Positions 54,165 through 61,689 of a DNA stretch of 64,000 nt are shown here, in pieces; position 1 is the first letter of the stretch, and every line of letters starts with the position of its first letter. The position numbers and the translations under genes are program-made. The stretch lies in the IMG/VR virus record IMGVR_UViG_3300032073_000022, positions 1-64,000 of that record. One strand, written 5' to 3'. The DNA comes from a virus. The notes under the pieces were generated by a model. That model had not been told where the DNA came from. It made no database searches and saw nothing but the letters and a program-made list of their open reading frames with translations.

Positions 54165-55832
54165 TTAATTTCCAAACTCGTCATGAAAGACAATGCTGAA
54201 GCCACGTTTGTCATTAGCTTTGTTGATTCTACTAGCAAAATTCTGAATAACCTTAACTCCTGAGTCAACCGTTGCGTATGAAACGCTGTAGTCGTTTCCA
54301 GAAGGGTTTCCTGCTACAAGATGGGTTCCAGAATCTGCTATAAAGCTTACATTGGACTTGTCTGTAAGGGAATAATTATGTTCCAAGTGAGACTCAGATC
54401 CCACAGTCATCCTAGTGCCTGAAGGAGTAGTGTGCTGCCCCAGTTTCACAGACTCCATGAAAATCCCGTAGCAACCACTTTGTTTAACTAGTGCGACACT
54501 TTCGTCAAACAAAACCCTATCTGTCTGTAGGTGGCATCCACTAGCTATTTCCATACTTATATTGGAAACCCAGCGTGTTCTTGAGAATTTAGAGTCATAC
54601 TCTAGGCAGGTTAGCGTTGGATCGGAATTTCTAAATATAAATTCATAATCATGTTGATAATCATAACCGCTTGCGTGGAGAACAAGACCCCCTCCATCGA
54701 CAAGCTCGTCACTCATGTATCCACAAACATTGTCATTATGGAAGCCTGCGTTTTCACCTCCAGCAGACTCGCAAACACCACTAGTCGCTAAGTGTAAAGT
54801 TTTGCAATCGTACAAACACTCATTAATTGTATTGTATTGAAGGTCGTTTATTATGGCGTTACCAGCTACTAGTAAGTCATTAAAATAACCATCCCATAAT
54901 AGTTTATCGGGGTGAGATCCGGGGCCAGTTCCATCTCCAGACCAGCCTATTGAGTAGATAGCATTTTCTTTGGGAACAATGCTTCCATCAATGGTCATTA
55001 AGGCCTGTTTAGGTCCAGCACCAAGAACGCCAGACATCTCGCTTGTTCCAACCCCAATAAAGGTTTTATTGTGCTTACCGCCAGAAAAATAGATAGACTC
55101 GTTTACAGAGTTCCAAGGCGTGTGCGAATTTCCAACATTGAACAATCCGCTGTGAGATGGTGTTATATCACCGGAAACTTGGAGAGTGGCATGACTGTGC
55201 AACTGTTGTATACCAACAGCTAACCTTCTGCTTTGTAGGTCTCCATAAAGAAGAGGTATTGCACCAGAGGTATCAGTATAATCATTACAGTCATAACCAC
55301 TATCAATTGGGTCTATACCTAAGAAAAACTTAAAGTCATGATCTTTAGGGATGTGACTACCAGCACCATGACCTATAGCTATGTTGAAGGAGCCAGTTCT
55401 TAGACTTTGTAGAGAAAGTGAACCAATGGAAGTATTTCCAGATCCAACAGTTATTCCAGCAGAACTATTAAAACCCGCCGCAGTATTGTAAGTACCGTTT
55501 AGATTACACCCAAGAGAGTGTGAGCCTAATGCAGTATTTTGAGACCCTTGAAAGTTAGCCCCAAGTGCATAGTAACCAAATGCAGAGTTATCCACACTGG
55601 TTCTATCTGCGTACTTAAGTTTTGATAGGGCTTTATCACCAGCTAATACACTCCTAGTTTGAGGAGTAGCAAAATTGGTGCTTACTATATTGTGTTCAGA
55701 AGTTAATAAATGCACAGAATCCGCTAGGTCTCTAAGAGAGATTCTTAGATCTAGCGGAGAAATTAATTGCTGTGAATTATCTTTTAATAGAGAGTTAATC
55801 TTCTCTATATACTCAGATTTTGATAGTATCAT
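54165..55832 (-). CDS. Fibre/collar-type structural protein (555 aa)
   Basis: The N-terminus (MILSKSEYIEKINSLLKDNSQQLISPLDLRISLRDLADSV) is the helical 'DN...IS..DLR...DLADS' domain also seen at the start of the 347-residue protein. Residues about 80-160 hold NTALGSHSLG / NTAAGFNSSAG / NIAIGHGAG beta-roll repeats. The rest is beta-rich with several Cys and SG pairs (SGCHLQ, SGCYGIF). Ribosome site weak (AGG); gap of 14 bases from the previous gene, so coupling is likely. Virion appendage; exact place unknown. Confidence 0.65.
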   Translation of the reverse strand: MILSKSEYIEKINSLLKDNSQQLISPLDLRISLRDLADSVHLLTSEHNIVSTNFATPQTRSVLAGDKALSKLKYADRTSVDNSAFGYYALGANFQGSQNTALGSHSLGCNLNGTYNTAAGFNSSAGITVGSGNTSIGSLSLQSLRTGSFNIAIGHGAGSHIPKDHDFKFFLGIDPIDSGYDCNDYTDTSGAIPLLYGDLQSRRLAVGIQQLHSHATLQVSGDITPSHSGLFNVGNSHTPWNSVNESIYFSGGKHNKTFIGVGTSEMSGVLGAGPKQALMTIDGSIVPKENAIYSIGWSGDGTGPGSHPDKLLWDGYFNDLLVAGNAIINDLQYNTINECLYDCKTLHLATSGVCESAGGENAGFHNDNVCGYMSDELVDGGGLVLHASGYDYQHDYEFIFRNSDPTLTCLEYDSKFSRTRWVSNISMEIASGCHLQTDRVLFDESVALVKQSGCYGIFMESVKLGQHTTPSGTRMTVGSESHLEHNYSLTDKSNVSFIADSGTHLVAGNPSGNDYSVSYATVDSGVKVIQNFASRINKANDKRGFSIVFHDEFGN

Positions 55833-55846
55833 AACTGGCCTGTAAA

Positions 55847-56344
55847 CTAATTAAAGCGTATTTGTAACGTGGAAGTATCAAATTTTACAGTATCACCCAG
55901 ATAAATAATTCTTGGATTATCTAGCTGTGCGTACATTAAAAGATTTCCAGTCCCATACTCTCCTGAGTCTACTACGGCTACACCTGAAACCCAACCCCAA
56001 TCAACTAGGGCTGCACTACCTTCACCCTCATCAAAGTTGAATGAACCTGCATTTTTTATTAATCCACTTCCAGCGTTGTGATCGTCTAGGTTGTAATCCC
56101 AGATTTTATTGCCTTTAGAGGAGGGGTCTCCAAGGTTTATTCTGGCATACCCTGTTCTTGTTTGCGTTGTCCCGTCAGTCGGGGAAGTTCCAGAGGGTAA
56201 CTCTGGAATTGTGACACCAGTATCTGATTCTGATGGCACTCCGGAACATAGTGCTATTGCTATGTTTTCTGGCTTTGAAAAACTTTGACCCCTAAAAAGG
56301 TGGTGCAATAGTCCGGATTCTAAGTAATCTGATAAAGAAGCCAT
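55847..56344 (-). CDS. Small conserved phage virion protein, SDYLE...ALCS type (165 aa)
   Basis: A strong AGGAGG site and two tandem TATAAT-like boxes precede the start. MASLSDYLESGLLHHLFRGQSFSKPENIAIALCSG is the recognisable start of a small structural protein found in many phages ('..yle..ll.hlfr...y..P..i.iAL....P'). The rest is a beta-sandwich: RTGYARINL, a YNLDDHNAGSG segment, then GWVSGVAVVDS and TLQIRFN. It may sit at the fibre base or tail; the family's exact role is not settled as far as I know. Confidence 0.65.
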   Translation of the reverse strand: MASLSDYLESGLLHHLFRGQSFSKPENIAIALCSGVPSESDTGVTIPELPSGTSPTDGTTQTRTGYARINLGDPSSKGNKIWDYNLDDHNAGSGLIKNAGSFNFDEGEGSAALVDWGWVSGVAVVDSGEYGTGNLLMYAQLDNPRIIYLGDTVKFDTSTLQIRFN

Positions 56345-56391
56345 TTATAAAACCTCCTAAAAGTCCTGTTTAGACTGTGATTATACATCTT

Positions 56392-56400
56392 ATTATACAC
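56392..56400 (-). promoter_or_regulatory. Promoter-like motif GTGTATAAT after the capsid terminator
   Basis: An exact motif copy touching the T-run of the capsid terminator. A second TATAAT-like box (GATGTATAATC) follows within 12 bases. The hexamer 17 bases upstream is TTGGGG. It lies 48 bases before the appendage gene start. Confidence 0.7.
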
Positions 56401-56438
56401 GAAAAAAGAGCCATCCCCAATAATATGAGAATGACTCT
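56401..56438 (-). terminator. Rho-independent terminator of the capsid gene
   Basis: On the minus strand AGAGTCATTCTC pairs with GGGGATGGCTCT (12 positions with G-T pairs) around an ATATTATT loop, followed by T6 and C. It begins 27 bases after the capsid stop. This is the clearest terminator in the window. Confidence 0.85.
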
Positions 56439-56464
56439 TTCTGATTGGAAAACTAGGAAGGGGA

Positions 56465-57472
56465 TTAGAATGAACCTAAGATAACCCTTCTGTTGTCCAG
56501 AACTGCGAAGCCAAGTTCAGCAAATCCGTAGTATCCAGCACGCTGCTGTCTATGCAGTGCAGGATCTTCAAATACCTGAACCTGTTGCTTCATTGGCATG
56601 ATGAAGCTGTCGTTGGCACCTTGATCTAGGCCAACAACCAACTCAGCGTCGGCTGACTGAACAGCACCGCCAAGACCATCTGTGAAGAAGGACTGGTATT
56701 CCTGACCTTCTCCAAGTTCATCAAGATCATGCAGATTGACCCCAAAGATTCGAGTAATTGGAGCACCGCCTTCAGCAGCAGTGTAAATTTCTCGACGGGT
56801 AACTTCGTCAATCTGATCCAGACCCCAGTTGCGAACGTCTTCCAGAGCTTCTGGAGAAACATAGAGGTCCGTCAAGCGACCGCGATTAGCGGAGCCTGTG
56901 TTACCGCCAGCATTACGACGCATAGTCGTTTGCATGAGAGAGACAAGTCTCTTGCTGAACATACCAGCGGTTGCATCACCGTCGTAAACCAAGATGTTTC
57001 TGTCAACGCCAGCGGCCAACAATGTGTGCCATCCGTCGTCATTCATCTTCTTGGTAAAGCCAGCTTCAAGAGCTTGCATCGCACGACCAACGATATCCCA
57101 ACGTGCTTCACGAGCATAACGGAGCAAGTAATCAATGCTCGATGTAATGCTGTATGTTGGAATCGTTACGTAGTCGCTTTCGACTGCTCGTTCTGGAACA
57201 CGACCGTGACCGGGATTGGTATAAGCAACATGCTCACCTTCAAGCCCCGGAGAAATCAAGTCGAGGGGATACTCAGTGGAAGCTCCCGGCTCAACGTTGA
57301 TAGTTTCAAAAATATCACCAAGGATATTTCCGACAAGAACACCCTTACGCAAAGGAAGTTCTAATGCTTTAGCGAATTCTCGCTGTGCGGCGTAAGCAAC
57401 ATTTTGGTCGCCATCGCCCGATTTTTTCAGAAGTGCGATGAATTCATCGCTAGGTCTTTCTGTATATGACAT
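56465..57472 (-). CDS. Major capsid protein, HK97 fold
   Basis: A 335-residue protein behind a strong AAGGAG site. It shows HK97-type features: an N-terminal arm, an extended E-loop region (YPLDLISPGLEGEHVAYTNPGH), a helix-rich spine (DYLLRYAREARWDIVGRAMQALEAGFTKKMNDDGW), the P-domain (GRLTDLYVSPEALEDVRNWG) and a C-terminal segment (RAGYYGFAELGFAVLDNRRVI). There is no long N-terminal scaffold region, consistent with the separate scaffold upstream. The gene is visibly more GC-rich and codon-biased than neighbours, as expected for the most expressed gene. A strong terminator follows. Position after protease/scaffold and decoration genes is decisive. Confidence 0.9.
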   Translation of the reverse strand: MSYTERPSDEFIALLKKSGDGDQNVAYAAQREFAKALELPLRKGVLVGNILGDIFETINVEPGASTEYPLDLISPGLEGEHVAYTNPGHGRVPERAVESDYVTIPTYSITSSIDYLLRYAREARWDIVGRAMQALEAGFTKKMNDDGWHTLLAAGVDRNILVYDGDATAGMFSKRLVSLMQTTMRRNAGGNTGSANRGRLTDLYVSPEALEDVRNWGLDQIDEVTRREIYTAAEGGAPITRIFGVNLHDLDELGEGQEYQSFFTDGLGGAVQSADAELVVGLDQGANDSFIMPMKQQVQVFEDPALHRQQRAGYYGFAELGFAVLDNRRVILGSF

Positions 57473-57499
57473 TATTAAAGTCTCCTTTAGTTAGGTTGA

Positions 57500-58012
57500 T
57501 CAGTCGGCTTTAGAGGCACCGGCGTTTGGAAGGTTGACGTAAACTTTTGCGTATCCGTCTGCATCCTTACGGGACATGAATCGTCCAATCGCAAGTTCTC
57601 CAGACTGAGCTACAAATTGTGTACCATTACAAATAGCACCTGCCGTTGCGTGGGACGCGTAAGCCGTGTCTCCAGCTTTTGGAGTACCGTCAATATTGCT
57701 TGTTACAACCCAACCACGAGTCATTACAGTGACTTTGCCACCCTTCTGAACTTCGTCTTTGAATTGATTAAGGTGAGTTCTAGTCAAGTCTTTGTTGACA
57801 ACGTCGTTCAACAAAATTCCAACTGGAACATCGGTTGCCGAATCCACGTTAGCGTACTTGACAAGGTTTTCACCCTGATCAAGAGCTGCACCAGAAGCAC
57901 CGGCGAGAGCTGCTGCGTCTAAAACGACAACACCACCCCTAGTTGCAGTACCAGCATTATAGAAAAAGCTGATATCTGTTGATTCTTCATATCTATCTGC
58001 TTTGAGAGCCAT
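57500..58012 (-). CDS. Capsid decoration-like protein (DUF2190 type)
   Basis: A 170-residue protein with AGGAG upstream. It contains GTATRGGVVVLDAAALAG near residue 25, VPVGILLNDVV near 62 and GGKVTVMTRGWVVT near 91, followed by AGDTAYAS and an ending with DADGYAKVYVNLPNAG. This layout fits the small beta-barrel/lambda gpD-like decoration proteins encoded between scaffold and capsid genes. A stabilising cap at capsid three-fold sites is the usual role. Function from motif style and place. Confidence 0.75.
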   Translation of the reverse strand: MALKADRYEESTDISFFYNAGTATRGGVVVLDAAALAGASGAALDQGENLVKYANVDSATDVPVGILLNDVVNKDLTRTHLNQFKDEVQKGGKVTVMTRGWVVTSNIDGTPKAGDTAYASHATAGAICNGTQFVAQSGELAIGRFMSRKDADGYAKVYVNLPNAGASKAD

Positions 58013-58030
58013 AGTTAAATCTCCTATAAA

Positions 58031-58702
58031 TTATTTGTTTGAAAGGACATGGGTTTCGAGCCAATCGGCAACACTAGCACGGGTTGCTTCGATAGGATCA
58101 TGCTCATCAGCTTCGACTAAAGCTGCCTCCGAAGTTTCTACTTCTTCAAAAGCCTCTGGAGTAATTTCTGCTTCAGTTTCTTCTACTTCAGCTTCTTCTA
58201 CTTCAGCTTCTGACTCTTCCGCTTTTGGCTTTTTCATCATAGCTTCTTCGTCTTTTTCTTCCTTTTTGCCTTTCTTTTTCATAAGAGCGACAACGGATTC
58301 AAAAGCTTCATCAGCAAGAGCGTCAAAGCTTGCAAGAGATTCTTCTACATCTTCTTCACTGATACCAGCTTCTACAAGTGCAGCCTTTCTCTTTTCCATT
58401 TTTTCTTTCTTCTTCATCTCTTCCATGTCCTTCATGGCTTCTGCCAATTCGGTTTGAGAAGTTTGAAGAGCATCTTCAAGTTCGGCAATCTTAGCTTGAG
58501 TGGACTTAACGGTTTCGTTAAGCTCATCAATGGTTGCTTGACTTTGTTCTGCATCTTTCTCAAAAGCTTCGATAGTAGAAGCAAACTCTTTGTCTTTTGC
58601 TTCTTCAATCTTTGCTTTGATAGCTTCATTTTCAGTCTTAGCCTCTGTAAGCTGAGTCTGAACTTCTGCCAACTGCTTTTCTAAAAGCGTACTATCTGAC
58701 AT
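58031..58702 (-). CDS. Nested scaffold gene inside the protease gene (223 aa)
   Basis: An in-frame ATG at residue 278 of the protease-scaffold (58702-58700) has the ribosome site AGGAG eight bases upstream (AGGAGAACTTAATATG), as strong as those of independent genes. It would yield a 223-residue free scaffold starting MSDSTLLEKQLAEV. Lambda C/Nu3 is the known precedent of such nested scaffolds. Expression is inferred. Confidence 0.7.
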   Translation of the reverse strand: MSDSTLLEKQLAEVQTQLTEAKTENEAIKAKIEEAKDKEFASTIEAFEKDAEQSQATIDELNETVKSTQAKIAELEDALQTSQTELAEAMKDMEEMKKKEKMEKRKAALVEAGISEEDVEESLASFDALADEAFESVVALMKKKGKKEEKDEEAMMKKPKAEESEAEVEEAEVEETEAEITPEAFEEVETSEAALVEADEHDPIEATRASVADWLETHVLSNK

Positions 58703-59533
58703 ATTAAGTTCTCCTATTGAAAGTTGAGGATCAGATTCTTTTAAATTAAATTTTACACTGGCGGAACTTTTTTGGTCTCTCTTAAGTATAATACTTCTTG
58801 AGTTGGCTGGTTTGGAAACCAAGCCTTTTCCAGAGAAGGATATGTTAGCTAAAGCTCGACCAATCTTATAGCCTTCGTATTCGCCAGTTCCACCATATGC
58901 TCTAAGATGTTTAGTTAGAAAAGAAGATTCCTCATCTCTAGCTAGTATCTTAGCTTCTCCTTTGTCATTTATAACCGCATAATTAAATCCGGCAAACAAA
59001 CATTCCATAGATACATACCACTTATCATCTTCTATCTCGGAGATGATCTTCTGCATACGTTCTCTGTTTTCTTCGTCAGTCCAACTGTTATATAGGACTG
59101 CCTGAGTCACAATGTCAAACTCGTCTGGTCTGGCAACGTCGTCATCTGCAACAGCCTTCCCATCCTTTGTTAAAACATAACTACCAGTTATATGGCCAAT
59201 TATGTCATTTTCATCATGCATGAAATTGAACTGTTTATCTTCTGGGGTGCTTCTAGCGGCCCAAGTAGCCTCTGATAGAAACACATCGTCGTTCTTATTC
59301 CAACCAGTAGAAACCAATACAGATTCGAGATAGTACAGGTCAATCTGATTTTTATTCTCTGCAACAACTTTGTCTAAAACGTCGTCACTACAGTTTCTAG
59401 AAATAACTTCTTTTGCCGCCTCAACTGAGTTTTTATGGACGGTTGCGGGCGAACAATAAGCAACGCTAGCTTGACTTTTTACAAGCTCGCCAACGCCGTC
59501 AGAGATTTCTTTTGGATATATTTTTATTGACAT
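58031..59533 (-). CDS. Prohead protease fused to scaffold protein (500 aa)
   Basis: Residues 1-250 look like a phage prohead protease: VLVSTGWNKNDDVFL, then FNFMHDENDIIGHI (His106 and His114), KWYVSMECLFAGF (Ser175) and GKGLVSKPANSRSII. A His-Ser-His set of this type is known in herpesvirus-assemblin/S78-like proteases. Residues 278-500 are a coiled-coil, Glu/Lys/Ala-rich scaffold with a conserved-looking C-terminal helix (RASVADWLETHVLSNK). Scaffold and protease are cut away during capsid maturation. GAGG precedes the start, which is only 17 bases after a GTGTATAAT motif. Catalytic assignments are by eye. Confidence 0.8.
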   Translation of the reverse strand: MSIKIYPKEISDGVGELVKSQASVAYCSPATVHKNSVEAAKEVISRNCSDDVLDKVVAENKNQIDLYYLESVLVSTGWNKNDDVFLSEATWAARSTPEDKQFNFMHDENDIIGHITGSYVLTKDGKAVADDDVARPDEFDIVTQAVLYNSWTDEENRERMQKIISEIEDDKWYVSMECLFAGFNYAVINDKGEAKILARDEESSFLTKHLRAYGGTGEYEGYKIGRALANISFSGKGLVSKPANSRSIILKRDQKSSASVKFNLKESDPQLSIGELNMSDSTLLEKQLAEVQTQLTEAKTENEAIKAKIEEAKDKEFASTIEAFEKDAEQSQATIDELNETVKSTQAKIAELEDALQTSQTELAEAMKDMEEMKKKEKMEKRKAALVEAGISEEDVEESLASFDALADEAFESVVALMKKKGKKEEKDEEAMMKKPKAEESEAEVEEAEVEETEAEITPEAFEEVETSEAALVEADEHDPIEATRASVADWLETHVLSNK

Positions 59534-59549
59534 ATTTTTACCTCAGAGG

Positions 59550-59558
59550 ATTATACAC
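59550..59558 (-). promoter_or_regulatory. Promoter-like motif GTGTATAAT before the protease-scaffold gene
   Basis: An exact motif copy preceded by T7, only 17 bases before the ATG. The transcript leader would be about ten bases and would just contain the GAGG site. The hexamer 17 bases upstream is TTTATA. Confidence 0.6.
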
Positions 59559-59586
59559 AAAAAAATAAAATTTATAAAAAAACGTG

Positions 59587-61620
59587 TTAAAAACCGCCCG
59601 AAAAATACTCGACGAGTATGGCAACCACCTTTTTCTTGTAGGTATTTATTGGCATATCGGAAACAGAAATACCATCATTGATTAATCTTTCCTTTATTTC
59701 CGAGGGGGTTGTATTACTTGATGATACACATTTAAAGATAGATTTTTCATCTACATCTTCCATTATGTCTAGATTGGCTACAACTTGGACCTTTAGTTTC
59801 TCTAGGTCGCAGATCTCTGATTTTGTTAGTTGTCTGAGGTTTTTCTTGTTATGAGAGCCTAGATAGGCTTTGTTTACCGTTTCTGAAACAAAGTCAAATG
59901 TGTCGCTAGCCCACACGAATAAGTTCGCGAGTCCGGGTTTGGATTTTGGTGTATCAACTCTTCGTTTTCTTGGCCCCTCATCCTTTTTAAAGGGAGGTCT
60001 ACCATTATCCTTTATTTCTGGTTTTTCTTTTTTCTGTGGAAGCTTTGCTTGATCCTGCTTTTCGCTGATATCTGCTTGCTTATCCATTTTTTCTAGGTCT
60101 TGCTTGTGGTTTGCGTTATGGAATGGGCTTGCTTTGTCAGGCATTTTATCTCTATTTCTTTCTTTACCTTCTCTTTGAAGCCTCATTTTTTCAACGCTTG
60201 GTATTTCTTTGAATCTTTCAAGAACGGTTTCATGGCTTATTATGTCTCTATCTGCTAATTGTATTAACAGGTTCTTTTCTGCTGATTCATCAGAAAGGCT
60301 CATTTGGTCAAAAGTTATATGTGCTGGTTTTCTAAAGCCCATTGATTTGCGAACAAATTCTACCTCAGCCTCCCAGAACTTTCTTAGTTGGTCTCTTCCG
60401 TATTGAAGTCGTTCAACCAGAGTTTTTAATGATATAAAGTTATTGGTAAATCCACCGCCGTTGCTAGCCATACCGGTAAGGGTTGGGGGTACGCCTAGTC
60501 CAGCGTATATACTATTTAATACAGACTGGTATTTTTCAGAGCCTAAGAATTTATACACTTGGCTGTTTGACTCTGTGTAGCTAAGTTCTGGACCCCAAAC
60601 AAGCTCCATAGTACCTCCCCCAACATTGCTAGCGAGAATATTTCTTAGCTTATTTATAGCAGATCTATTTGGAAGAATTTTGTGGTCTAGATTACCAAGA
60701 GTCCAAAGCCTAATATTAGAAATAGCCCCATCTAAAGCAGAAAGATCCGCTAGCCTCATTTTTTCCAGCATTATGATATCGTCTAATATAGCATATGTCA
60801 GAGGGTGTGCCCACTGCTGCCAGTCATCTTTCTTATAGAAAAATGTACTTAACCTTTCTTCATCTAGATCTATCTTTTTCTTGCCGTCCTTTATTGCTTG
60901 CCTAACATTTGGAGGCATTGTCTCTAGCATTCTCTTTGGCACACCGCCGTCTTTAAAATTATCAAAGAAAGTATTAGCTGTGAGTTCATAGTTTTTTACG
61001 CCTAGAAACAAACTTATGGCACCATTCTTCATTTCTAAGTTTAGTGGATTTATAAAATTATATCTCCAAGGAACCGTGTTTTTAGATATATCTGGAACTT
61101 CTAGCTTTATATCATTTGCTAATGATTTGATATAAGTGTTTATTTCAGGGGTTATATTTGCATAACTCTTGTATACAAATACTTGTCCGGTTCTGTATAA
61201 ATTGTTTAGGAATCTTTCAGATCTCTCTTTTCCATTACACTTTTTAAACCATTGTTGGTAGAATTTTTCAACGCTTTTGTTTTCATGTACAATATTTATA
61301 CCTTGACACCCAAAATCACCCATCAGGTCTATAACATTTCTTACTATACCAACCTTATCGTACGCGTCCATGCACATCTTAATTATTCGCTTGGCACGTT
61401 TTGGTGTTTGCTCTTCAGGTCTAAATGCATAGTAGTCTCTATTGCTAAATCCCGGCCTTACGGACCTATTTGGTTCTACATCAAGATAATCTCTGTGGTA
61501 AGCTTTAGAGACACCCTCGTACGCATCGAGGCATTCTGAGTGCTGCTCAAAAGCTTTAGCTCTACCAGCTAGATCTGAGTCGTTCCAAGTTATTAGGTGA
61601 TCTGAATTTTCTTTAGTCAT
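59587..61620 (-). CDS. Portal protein
   Basis: A 677-residue protein directly after the terminase. It has the size and portal-type layout: helical wing region (RIIKMCMDAYDKVGIVRNVIDLMGDFG), a long loop/stem region (YKFLGSEKYQSVLNSIYAGLGVPPTLTGMASNGGG) and C-terminal crown-like helices. 'GLGVPPTLTG' is a typical portal stem motif. The last 130 residues are basic and may touch DNA or scaffold. The ATG has AGGA seven bases before it, and a GTGTATAAT motif lies 47 bases upstream. Portal forms the dodecameric DNA gate of the head. Confidence 0.88.
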   Translation of the reverse strand: MTKENSDHLITWNDSDLAGRAKAFEQHSECLDAYEGVSKAYHRDYLDVEPNRSVRPGFSNRDYYAFRPEEQTPKRAKRIIKMCMDAYDKVGIVRNVIDLMGDFGCQGINIVHENKSVEKFYQQWFKKCNGKERSERFLNNLYRTGQVFVYKSYANITPEINTYIKSLANDIKLEVPDISKNTVPWRYNFINPLNLEMKNGAISLFLGVKNYELTANTFFDNFKDGGVPKRMLETMPPNVRQAIKDGKKKIDLDEERLSTFFYKKDDWQQWAHPLTYAILDDIIMLEKMRLADLSALDGAISNIRLWTLGNLDHKILPNRSAINKLRNILASNVGGGTMELVWGPELSYTESNSQVYKFLGSEKYQSVLNSIYAGLGVPPTLTGMASNGGGFTNNFISLKTLVERLQYGRDQLRKFWEAEVEFVRKSMGFRKPAHITFDQMSLSDESAEKNLLIQLADRDIISHETVLERFKEIPSVEKMRLQREGKERNRDKMPDKASPFHNANHKQDLEKMDKQADISEKQDQAKLPQKKEKPEIKDNGRPPFKKDEGPRKRRVDTPKSKPGLANLFVWASDTFDFVSETVNKAYLGSHNKKNLRQLTKSEICDLEKLKVQVVANLDIMEDVDEKSIFKCVSSSNTTPSEIKERLINDGISVSDMPINTYKKKVVAILVEYFSGGF

Positions 61621-61666
61621 TTGGATTCCTATTCAATTAATTGAAATGCATTGTGAATGTCAATAC

Positions 61667-61675
61667 ATTATACAC
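61667..61675 (-). promoter_or_regulatory. Promoter-like motif GTGTATAAT before the portal gene
   Basis: An exact motif copy; no homopolymer run precedes it. The spacer also holds the 10-base palindrome CAATTAATTG between motif and start. A weak TTTACT lies 19 bases upstream of TATAAT. Confidence 0.6.
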
Positions 61676-61689
61676 AATATCTCTCTATT

